A stretch of 30,569 nucleotides of DNA, taken from IMG/VR virus record IMGVR_UViG_3300027987_000511, positions 1 through 30,569 of that record; one strand, 5' to 3'. How positions within the stretch are numbered: position 1 is the first letter of the stretch; each line of letters starts with the position of its first letter. The notes beneath the pieces are model-generated. The model was not told the DNA's origin. It saw nothing but the letters and a program-made list of their open reading frames with translations, and searched no databases. The DNA comes from a virus. A program made the position numbers and the translations under genes. Below are positions 19,657-26,868 of this stretch, piece by piece.

Positions 19657-20999
19657 GCAGTGATACCGGCCGGGAGAACGAGGGGCGGCTGCTGGGCTGC
19701 ATCCTCTGGAGCCCAGGGATCCTGACACAGGTGCTGCGGCGAGTTACCGCAGATTATTTCCAGTACCAACCCTATCGTTTTATCTATCAAATCATCGCCA
19801 CCCTCGTGGACGAGGATCAGGCGGTTGATGATCTGGCGATCGTCCAGCGGGCCGCGGCGACCGGCAAGATTGACGCGATCGGGGGTGCGGCAGTCGTTGC
19901 GGACCTGTCGGGGATGGTGTCCGGCTCCTCGTCCTGGGAGATGTACGCCGACCGGATGGTTGACGCCGACCGGCGGCGCAAGATGATGGCGGTCGCCCGG
20001 GAGATCGGCGCAGACATCGCCGAGGGCAAGGACGTGGGCACCGTCGCGTTGCGCGCCTCTGCCCGGATGCAGGAGATTGCCGCGTCAGGCGGCTCCATCG
20101 CCCGTAATATGGCGGATGTGGCCGCCCAGGTGTTTCGGGATATTCAGGCGGTCTCGCTGGATCCCAATGCGAGACGGGCGATCCCGACGAAGATCGCCAG
20201 CATCGATATAGTGGCCGGGGAGATGCTTCCCGGCGAGCTCATCATCTTCGCCGGCCGACCATCGATGGGGAAGACCTCCGTGCTCATGTCGATCCTCCGC
20301 TCCGCCGGCGAGCCGTGCCTTGTGGCGAGCGCCGAGATGACGACAGAGCAGCTCATCATTCGTGAGATGAGTGCCGCCTCGGGCTCCTCCTTCCATCAGG
20401 TTGTCAACGCCAAGTTTCCGGTGGATAAGTGGGTGGCAGTCGCGGGCACGGCAGGCAACCCGGCGCTCAAGGCCATCGATGTGATCGACCGCGGCCGGCT
20501 CGCGGTGGAGCGGATTTCGGAGGAGGCCTACCGCGCTAAGCAGCGGTCTGATATCACTTTCCTAGCGGTGGATTACCTGCAGATGATCACGAGTAATCGT
20601 CGCTTCGAGCGCCGGGATCTGGAGGTCAACGAGATCACCCTGGCGCTCAAGGGACTTGCGAAGGAGCTTAATCTGGTCGTGCTGTGCGCCGCCCAGATAA
20701 ACCGAGAGGCGGAGAAGGGCGAGCGCCTGGATAAGCGGCCGCAACTTCACCATCTCAGGGAGTCCGGGGCGATCGAGCAGCATGCGGATCGCGTGTATGG
20801 GATCTACCGGCACGGAAAGTATTTTGATAAGATGCCTGAACACCTCATGGGAATCACAGAGCTCGGCATAGTGAAAAATCGAAACGGACCGATAGGCAAA
20901 GCCTTATTGGAATTTCAGGCGCCGACGATGAGCTTCGCATCGGCAGATATACAGCTTGCCAGTGAATATCGATCCTATATCGAAGCGGGGGGCCGATGA
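19653..20999 (+). CDS. DnaB-like replicative DNA helicase
   Basis: A 448-aa protein with the two-domain DnaB layout. The N-terminal domain (ENEGRLLGCILWSPGILTQVLRRVTADYFQYQPYR... at about 8-60) matches the DnaB N-terminal helical bundle. The RecA-like C-terminal domain has Walker A GRPSMGKTS (201-209), SAEMTTEQL, and Walker B FLAVDYLQM (303-311), then CAAQINREAEKGE...RPQLHHLRESGAIEQHADRV, the classic signature. It unwinds DNA at the fork as a hexamer. Length is typical (450-480). Start by GTGA overlap at 19653. Confidence 0.92.
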   Translation: MSSDTGRENEGRLLGCILWSPGILTQVLRRVTADYFQYQPYRFIYQIIATLVDEDQAVDDLAIVQRAAATGKIDAIGGAAVVADLSGMVSGSSSWEMYADRMVDADRRRKMMAVAREIGADIAEGKDVGTVALRASARMQEIAASGGSIARNMADVAAQVFRDIQAVSLDPNARRAIPTKIASIDIVAGEMLPGELIIFAGRPSMGKTSVLMSILRSAGEPCLVASAEMTTEQLIIREMSAASGSSFHQVVNAKFPVDKWVAVAGTAGNPALKAIDVIDRGRLAVERISEEAYRAKQRSDITFLAVDYLQMITSNRRFERRDLEVNEITLALKGLAKELNLVVLCAAQINREAEKGERLDKRPQLHHLRESGAIEQHADRVYGIYRHGKYFDKMPEHLMGITELGIVKNRNGPIGKALLEFQAPTMSFASADIQLASEYRSYIEAGGR

Positions 21000-21274
21000 G
21001 TCCGGAAGATTGGGTGCGCCTTCGTGATTGGTTTCGTAATCCGAACCGGTACGGCGCGAATGTCGCGTTCACGGCTGGCGACGCTCGGGATGCCGCCACC
21101 GCTTTCGAGTCCTCTGGATCGCTGATTGTCTCGCCGATGGACCTCGACCACCTAACCAAGGCGGAGGTCGACGCGTTCCGGCGATTGCCATGCAGCTTCG
21201 ACGATATGGTGCGGGCGATTTTCGCGGCGGGTATGGTGCATGAACGAAGGCGGCATGTCAGCCATGGAGAATGA
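20996..21274 (+). CDS. Hypothetical protein, 92 aa
   Basis: ATGA overlap with the helicase gene. It is alpha-rich with polar helices: EDWVRLRDWFRNPNRYGANVAF, then AEVDAFRRLPCSFDDMVRAIFAAGMVHERRR. The gene after overlaps it by 35 bases. No family is recognised. Small proteins at this place can be packaging or replication accessories, but nothing supports a specific role. Confidence 0.5.
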   Translation: MSPEDWVRLRDWFRNPNRYGANVAFTAGDARDAATAFESSGSLIVSPMDLDHLTKAEVDAFRRLPCSFDDMVRAIFAAGMVHERRRHVSHGE

Positions 21275-22571
21275 CTTCCAGGCCGATGACGGCCGCGAGG
21301 TTCCTCGGCCGAACGCGCCCGGGCTGGTCCGCACGCAACGACAGCGGTACGACGCGCTGGAGCGGCTGTCGGATTGGGCGCTGTGTGTGGCGCTGCTGGC
21401 CCCGAATCTTGGCGCGGCCAAGGCAGTTGAGCTGCACAAGATCGTCGGGCAGCACGCCAAGAGCGGCGATCCGATCACAATCGACCCGAATTCAAGCGAG
21501 CGCCCCATCCTGCCGCCGGTGAAGGGCGCGGCCGCGGACTGGTTTCGCCATGCGATTGCCGTCGCCACGCCGCATCCGCTGCCGGATATCTTCGCGCGGG
21601 TGAGCGATCTCTCCGGCGGCCGCCTGTTCACGCCAGACGCCCAGGACCTCACCTATCAGGGCACAGATCTGGAGATGCTCCAGAGGGCATGCGCCGATGC
21701 GGTAATTTGCTTTGGCAGGTCGAAGACGCGCAACGAGATTGAGCGGAGCAACCCGCTTCCGGCGTTGCGGTGGAATGTCGATTGCGCGATCGATGACCTG
21801 GCGGTGGGCGGCGGCGATGGCGTGCGTGCCGATCGACAAATGCGGGCGCTGGCCTCCCTCCGGCATAGCACCAAGATCATCGAGGAGATCTCGAAGCTGC
21901 GGATCGTCAACCGGCTGCGCCGGGAGGACGTGCAGGGCTGGGTCCAGGGGGCGCTCAACGAGGCCTACCCCGACCGGCGAGACGCATCCTTCAACCGGGA
22001 CATGCCGTCTGCCGAGCTGGCGGTGCTCGTCCGGGTGTTTGGCCTCCACCTCGCCTCGGACCTCTCCGGGGTGGACGAGGAGCGGCTCAACGACGCCGTG
22101 GTGAAGAGCCAGATCAAGTTCAATGTCGGCGACCTGGTCCAGGCCACCCTCGAGAAATACGGCGTGCAGGACGCATCGCAGCTCTCCAACTCGGAAATGC
22201 TCCAGGTCCAGCGCGATCTACTGGTAACCCGCTCCCTGGAGCTGGTGGCGAGCAAGGATAGCACCGCCCGAGACCTTGCGCCGCTGCTCAAGCTCCTGAT
22301 GGAGCGGGACGCCCAGGAGCGGGAACAGGTCATCGAACAGCGAGAGCGGGACGTCGAGCAGACGATCGGGTTCCTGCAGACCCTAGCGGGCCATCTCGAT
22401 CACTGGCTGCAGGGGATTATCCGGCAGATCGAGCTCGATACAGGCCGGCAGCTCGGGATCCGTGCGGACCCCGTCACGATGCTGCGGCAGTGGATGGGCG
22501 ACGATCCGGGGTTGATGCATATGCTCGGGGTGAATGGATCGCGGGCGACCAAGGTAATCGACGTGCAATGA
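21240..22571 (+). CDS. Orphan helical protein, 443 aa
   Basis: Starts at ATG 21240, with in-frame ATGs at 21255 and 21264. The protein is long and mostly helical, with no motif I can identify: LSDWALCVALLAPNLGAAKAVELHKIVGQHAK near the start, ELAVLVRVFGLHLASDLSGVDEERL in the middle, then REQVIEQRERDVEQTIGFLQTLAGHLDHWLQG near the end (about 375-405), a probable coiled coil. It lies two genes before the large terminase, a position often held by small terminase subunits, but it is two to three times longer than those. Role unresolved. Confidence 0.7.
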   Translation: MNEGGMSAMENDFQADDGREVPRPNAPGLVRTQRQRYDALERLSDWALCVALLAPNLGAAKAVELHKIVGQHAKSGDPITIDPNSSERPILPPVKGAAADWFRHAIAVATPHPLPDIFARVSDLSGGRLFTPDAQDLTYQGTDLEMLQRACADAVICFGRSKTRNEIERSNPLPALRWNVDCAIDDLAVGGGDGVRADRQMRALASLRHSTKIIEEISKLRIVNRLRREDVQGWVQGALNEAYPDRRDASFNRDMPSAELAVLVRVFGLHLASDLSGVDEERLNDAVVKSQIKFNVGDLVQATLEKYGVQDASQLSNSEMLQVQRDLLVTRSLELVASKDSTARDLAPLLKLLMERDAQEREQVIEQRERDVEQTIGFLQTLAGHLDHWLQGIIRQIELDTGRQLGIRADPVTMLRQWMGDDPGLMHMLGVNGSRATKVIDVQ

Positions 22572-23068
22572 GAGGTGACATGGAAGCGGACCCGAACGGG
22601 CTGGACCCGCATGTGCCCGGCGCCAAACTTGACGAAGGAAAGATCCTCGCCGGCGTGCTCGGCGACTTTGGCCTAGCGCTGAAGGCCGTGGCCGAGGTCG
22701 GGACGTTCGGGGCCAGGAAGTATACCCGCGGTGGCTGGCAGCATGTCGAGAATGGCATCGAGCGCTACAGCGATGCCGGTTGGCGCCACCTCCTGGAGGA
22801 GCGTTACGAGGAACGCGCCGAGGATTCCGGCCTGCTGCATCTTGCGCACCGCGCGTGGAACGTGCTCGCCGAACTGGAGTTGCGATTGCGAGAGGCGCGT
22901 CAGGTCGGAGACCTCGGCAGTGACCGGCTACAAGCGCAGGTCTCCTGCCAATATGGGCACATCTACAACCCGCTGGAGATCCCGTACGATGAGATGGTGA
23001 GGAACGGGATAGCCTGTCCTACCTGCGCCATCAAGAGGTCGCTTGTCATCCGGCGAGAGACGATCTGA
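22568..23068 (+). CDS. dATP/dGTP diphosphohydrolase N-terminal-type domain protein, 166 aa
   Basis: ATGA overlap with the preceding gene. The sequence VPGAKLDEGKILAGVLGDFGLALKAVAEVGTFGARKYTRGGWQHV...ERYSDAGWRHLLEERYEERAEDSGLLHLAHRAWNVLAELEL matches the phage domain that Pfam lists as dATP/dGTP diphosphohydrolase, N-terminal. In it the GAKxDxGK opening, GxxKYxxxGW, and HLAHxAWNxLA block carry the family's conserved residues, with acidic residues for metal. A two-Cys-pair-like end (CQYGHIY...IACPTCAIK) may bind zinc. Its partner or full activity is unknown; modified dNTP pools are one possibility. Confidence 0.7.
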   Translation: MRGDMEADPNGLDPHVPGAKLDEGKILAGVLGDFGLALKAVAEVGTFGARKYTRGGWQHVENGIERYSDAGWRHLLEERYEERAEDSGLLHLAHRAWNVLAELELRLREARQVGDLGSDRLQAQVSCQYGHIYNPLEIPYDEMVRNGIACPTCAIKRSLVIRRETI

Positions 23069-24987
23069 TGTCTCGCGTTAAGACCGACACTCGCCCCGTC
23101 GCCACGGCGATGAGTCGCCTCTGGCAATCCGTGCAGGCGCCGGATGAGGGAGAGTCCGTCGTCGACTGGATCATCAGCAACATGCGCCTGGCGGGGTGTC
23201 CCTACGGCTTCGAGCCGTTCCCCGAGCATGTGCAGATCGCCAATGATCTCCACCCGCGGCAGATCATCAAGAAGCCCTCGCAGCGGGGCTATACCCAGCT
23301 TGGCTTCACCAAGTTGATCGCCATCGCCGCCAAGGCGCACTTCGATCGATTCGGTCGGCAGCAGATGAAGCGGGCGGATGTCATCTACAGCCTGCCTACC
23401 GACCCGATCATGAAGCGCGTCTCCGGCGACCGCATGGACCGGGCGATCAGCGACTCGCCCAATCTGGAGCTGCTGTCGGCGAGCTCCGTCCACCTAAAGG
23501 AGCTGATTCGCGGCTCGATCCACTGCATGCATCGAGGCTCTCTAACCAACACGCTGTCCATCCCCGCCGAGGTGGTGGCCATCGATGAGGTAGATCAGGG
23601 GAACATGCTGATCGCGGCGAACCTGGATTCCCGTCTTCAGCAGGCATCCCTCTTCGGCAACGAGGATCTGCCTGGCCTGATGATCCGCTGGGGGAACCCG
23701 GTCACCTTCCTCGGGATGGCGGCAACGCTCTTCCGGGTCTCCGACCAGCATCACTTCCACATTCGCTGTGATCGCTGTAACCACTGGCAGGAGATTACCT
23801 ACCCCGATTCCATTGCCCATTTCTACGAGCCCGACCAGGTTCCGGATCCGAACCATGAGGTCTACTGGATGTGCCTGAAGTGCAAGGCGCCGCTGAGCTT
23901 CGCGAATCTGCGTTGGCGCCGCAGTGACCCAAACCGGGTGGAGGGCGGAGAGTGGGTTGCCAAGTACCCGGATCGCACCGCCGACGGCGGCGGGATGCGC
24001 GGCTACCAGGCGCCGATGGCCGGGCATCGCGTGGGGGGCGGTACCGTCACGGCCAAGTCATTTCTGCTGGCGCGCGATGAGGGCTCCTACAAGGGCAACC
24101 TTGGGCTGTTCCTATCGCACAAATGCGGCTGGGAGTACGCCGATCCGTCGAAGCATCTCACGGCCGAGGCGCTACGTGGCCTGATGCTCAACGAGCATGC
24201 CCGCTGGGGCGAGAACCAGCGGTCGTCGGTCAGCGTGATCGGCGCCGACCAGGGGGCGTACATCATCGGGCTCGGGCTGGTCCCGGGGTCAAAGAAGGCG
24301 GTCTCAGAGTTCGGGACCTGGGATGTGTGGATGATCGAGCAGGTGCCCGATACCGCCGCATTCGATGCCGTGGAAGACGTCGGCGACGGGACTGGCGCTG
24401 GGCGCGCGGTGGACGGCCGCTTCACGAGACTGATTCGCACCCTCCGCCCGCAGTACCTATGTGTGGACGGCGTACCCAACGCCTCCAATGCGGAGACGCT
24501 GTTCAAGCGACACCCGCATGTGGTGTGGCGGACGACGTACGGCACGGTGTCGGAGGGGCCGGCGCTCAAGAAGATGCAGCAGGAGATCGGCCAGGAGATT
24601 GAGCACTGCCGGGTGGATCCCGATGCCGCTCAGCGGATTTTTCTGGTTGATAAAGTGAAGACTCTTGATTGGCTTTTTGGCCTTATCCGGGCCCGCCAGA
24701 TCCGGCTGCCCACGGCGTTCGACGCGTCGGCGAAAGTCGAGGAGCTGATGGCGCATATTTGCTCCGTGGAGAAGGTTGTCAGGATCGGAGATCGTGGCAA
24801 GGTTATTGTTTATTATCAATCGGTTGGCGCTGATCACTTGCTCATGGCCCTCATGAATGCGGCGCTCGCCGCCCTGGTGGTCTACAATCGCCGGGCGCGC
24901 TACCGTGGCCACTCCATCGTGATTGACCCAACCAGTACGATTCGCAAATTCAAATCCGGTCTCCGTGCCGGAACGGGTGTCACTTGA
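23068..24987 (+). CDS. Terminase large subunit, GpA-like
   Basis: A 639-aa protein starting in a TGATG overlap. ATPase part: Walker-A-like KPSQRGYTQ (69-77, K...R.G.T form typical of GpA terminases) and Walker B VVAIDEVD (169-176). Between ATPase and nuclease lies a Cys4 zinc site (Cys234, 237, 269, 272). The nuclease part has Asp394 (VIGADQGAY), Asp467 (YLCVDGVPN) and Asp589 (SVGADHLLMAL), as expected for an RNase H-like fold. It packages DNA into the prohead and cuts the concatemer. Length matches the family (about 640-670). Followed by a small gene and the portal, as in lambda-type head modules. Confidence 0.92.
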   Translation: MSRVKTDTRPVATAMSRLWQSVQAPDEGESVVDWIISNMRLAGCPYGFEPFPEHVQIANDLHPRQIIKKPSQRGYTQLGFTKLIAIAAKAHFDRFGRQQMKRADVIYSLPTDPIMKRVSGDRMDRAISDSPNLELLSASSVHLKELIRGSIHCMHRGSLTNTLSIPAEVVAIDEVDQGNMLIAANLDSRLQQASLFGNEDLPGLMIRWGNPVTFLGMAATLFRVSDQHHFHIRCDRCNHWQEITYPDSIAHFYEPDQVPDPNHEVYWMCLKCKAPLSFANLRWRRSDPNRVEGGEWVAKYPDRTADGGGMRGYQAPMAGHRVGGGTVTAKSFLLARDEGSYKGNLGLFLSHKCGWEYADPSKHLTAEALRGLMLNEHARWGENQRSSVSVIGADQGAYIIGLGLVPGSKKAVSEFGTWDVWMIEQVPDTAAFDAVEDVGDGTGAGRAVDGRFTRLIRTLRPQYLCVDGVPNASNAETLFKRHPHVVWRTTYGTVSEGPALKKMQQEIGQEIEHCRVDPDAAQRIFLVDKVKTLDWLFGLIRARQIRLPTAFDASAKVEELMAHICSVEKVVRIGDRGKVIVYYQSVGADHLLMALMNAALAALVVYNRRARYRGHSIVIDPTSTIRKFKSGLRAGTGVT

Positions 24988-25019
24988 CGAAAACTCATGA
25001 GAATGAAAGAGTGTAGACA

Positions 25020-25205
25020 GTGATTGACAACCCGAGAGGTGAGTTTCGATCCTATACGGTCGAGCAGGTGTATGAGGTCTATCGAGAAATTGCTCGCACC
25101 CTGGGATGCTTCGAGCGGAACATCGAAATCCAACACGCCGATAACAAACCGCGAAAGGCCGTGCTGACGTTTAACATTAAGATCGTCGGAGAGCGCGGCT
25201 TCTAA
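25020..25205 (+). CDS. Small head-region protein, 61 aa
   Basis: GTG start at 25020 after a weak GAAAGAG ribosome-binding region. The sequence IDNPRGEFRSYTVEQVYEVYREIARTLG then EIQHADNKPRKAVLTFNIKIVG is a helix followed by strands. In lambda-like phages a gpW head-tail joining protein of about 68 residues lies between terminase and portal. The position fits, and helix then beta is loosely similar, but no gpW signature is clear. A CTCATGAG element (24994-25001) lies in its leader. Confidence 0.5.
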   Translation: MIDNPRGEFRSYTVEQVYEVYREIARTLGCFERNIEIQHADNKPRKAVLTFNIKIVGERGF

Positions 25206-25250
25206 TTAGTTCGGCGCCGCGGAAGCGGCACATACCCACTGGCAGGTGAT

Positions 25251-25287
25251 AAAGGCCAGGGCCCCACAATGGGGCTCTGGCCTTTTT
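25251..25287 (+). terminator. Strong terminator-like hairpin immediately before the portal gene
   Basis: AAAGGCCAGG-GCCCC (25251-25265) pairs with GGGGC-TCTGGCCTTT (25271-25285), 15 pairs with one G-T and a 5-base loop, followed by TTTTT (25283-25287, overlapping the stem end). The portal ATG is seven bases further (25294), with no ribosome-binding site between. Either transcripts stop here and the head genes need antitermination or a new start, or the hairpin is an RNA control element. Confidence 0.75.
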
Positions 25288-25293
25288 GCGTTC

Positions 25294-26850
25294 ATGGCCA
25301 AACGTAAGAAGAAGGCGGCGAAAACCAAGCCTAAGTCGATGGCGATGGTGCCATCCATGCTTGTCGCGGGGGCAGAAGCTGCGACGGTCGTACGGGCGGT
25401 GCGCGCCGGGCAATCTGCGCGCGAGACCGCACGGGATGAGTCTCGCTCCTACTACTCGGGGTTCCGCGGCGACTTCAGCGCCTTCCTTCGTCGCCGGCAG
25501 TACATCACCGACTCCCTCGACCAAAACGGGGAGACCCTCGCGACCCTCGCGAAGCGAAACCCAGAGATTTTCATTGAGTTTCTGTTCGATCGAGACCCCC
25601 TGCTCTCATCGGTGCTCGAGAAGTTCATTGACCTGACGGCGTCCCAGTTTTCCGTGACGGTCACCAAGAATGGCAGGCCGCACGCCGGCGGGCAGCAATA
25701 CGTGGACGAGTTCATCACGAAGCTCGGACGGCCCGTTGGGGACGGCTATCAGCATGCGAATGACCTCCGTCGCATCCTGCGCAAGCAGCTCCAGTATCTC
25801 TTCGTGCGCAAGGCGGTGGCCCTGGAGGTGGTATTCGACGAGGACATGCAGCCGGTGGGGATCCCGGTCATCGATCCGCTCTCGGTCGAATTCAGGGAGC
25901 GCCCGGGCGACCGATTCCGTTACAAGCCCTACCAGAAGGCCAAGGGCGGCGAGGATGTCGATCTCGACATCCCGAACTTCATCTGGATCCCGCATTCATC
26001 CTGGGGAGATCCGCACTCCAGGAACCCGCTCATCGGCGCCATCAAGAAGGTGCTGGGCATGATGCAGCTCCACCAGGATCTCGAGCTGGTGGTGCATCAC
26101 GCGGCTTGGCCCCGGCTGCAGATCGGCTACGAGCTGGAGAAACTCGATGCGATGGTGCCGGAGACCATCACCGAAGAGCAGGAACGCATCAAGTGGATGG
26201 AGAACCAGATCGATCAGATTGTGGCGCGCTACGCCGACCTTCAGGCCGACGATAATGTGGCGTTCGCCAGTGACCTATCCGAGGTCAAGTATCTGGAGCT
26301 GCAGCACACCTCCGGGGAGATCTTCTCGCCCGAGTCGCTGATGAAGGCGCTGGAGGTTCGCATCTTGGATGCGACGGATACCCTATCGACGACGATTGGC
26401 CGGACGGCCTTCACCGGTGAAGGGGCGAATGCCCTGGATGGGCTCGTTCAGGCCGCTGTCTGGGGTGCCCTGCGTCAGACGGTAGAGACGGCCACGAGCC
26501 GGGCGCTATCGCTTGCGCTGCTCGTCGGCAAGGGGATCGCCGCAAAGGTCGAATTGAGCTTCGAGGAAATTGTCCTGGAGCCGCGCAGCAAACTTGCGGT
26601 GTGGGTCAAGCAGGACTTGGAGAACCTGAGGTCGGCCTATTTGATGGGTGGGATTCTCGAAGAGGAGATGGCCCAGGAGGCTCGTCGCCTCACCCGGCTG
26701 ATGGGGCCGGTGCCAGAGGGGACTGCCATTGATGAGGACTGGGTCCGCGGGAACAAGGTCGCTGGTGACCCCAATAGGGATCCAAGCCAGGAGCCGCAGA
26801 AGGAGCAGCGCCGCCAGGAGTCGAACCGCGGTCGCCGCTCCACCGGATAA
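25294..26850 (+). CDS. Portal protein (head-tail connector)
   Basis: A 518-aa protein. The Lys-rich start (AKRKKKAAKTKPKS) is followed by a portal-like region, with DRDPLLSSVLEKFIDLTASQFSVTV, LRRILRKQLQYLFVRKAVALEVVFD, IPVIDPLSVEFRERPGDRF and IWIPHSSWGDPHSRNPLIGAIKKVLGMMQLH, then a helical clip/stem and a C-terminal DPNRDPSQEPQKEQRRQESN tail. The order matches phage portal proteins, which form the dodecameric gate for DNA. ATG 25294 is the favoured start; GTG 25246 would run through the hairpin, and ATG 25339 is another option. A ribosome-binding site is missing, which is odd for a structural gene. Confidence 0.8.
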   Translation: MAKRKKKAAKTKPKSMAMVPSMLVAGAEAATVVRAVRAGQSARETARDESRSYYSGFRGDFSAFLRRRQYITDSLDQNGETLATLAKRNPEIFIEFLFDRDPLLSSVLEKFIDLTASQFSVTVTKNGRPHAGGQQYVDEFITKLGRPVGDGYQHANDLRRILRKQLQYLFVRKAVALEVVFDEDMQPVGIPVIDPLSVEFRERPGDRFRYKPYQKAKGGEDVDLDIPNFIWIPHSSWGDPHSRNPLIGAIKKVLGMMQLHQDLELVVHHAAWPRLQIGYELEKLDAMVPETITEEQERIKWMENQIDQIVARYADLQADDNVAFASDLSEVKYLELQHTSGEIFSPESLMKALEVRILDATDTLSTTIGRTAFTGEGANALDGLVQAAVWGALRQTVETATSRALSLALLVGKGIAAKVELSFEEIVLEPRSKLAVWVKQDLENLRSAYLMGGILEEEMAQEARRLTRLMGPVPEGTAIDEDWVRGNKVAGDPNRDPSQEPQKEQRRQESNRGRRSTG

Positions 26851-26868
26851 ACCAACTGGAGTCTTCTG

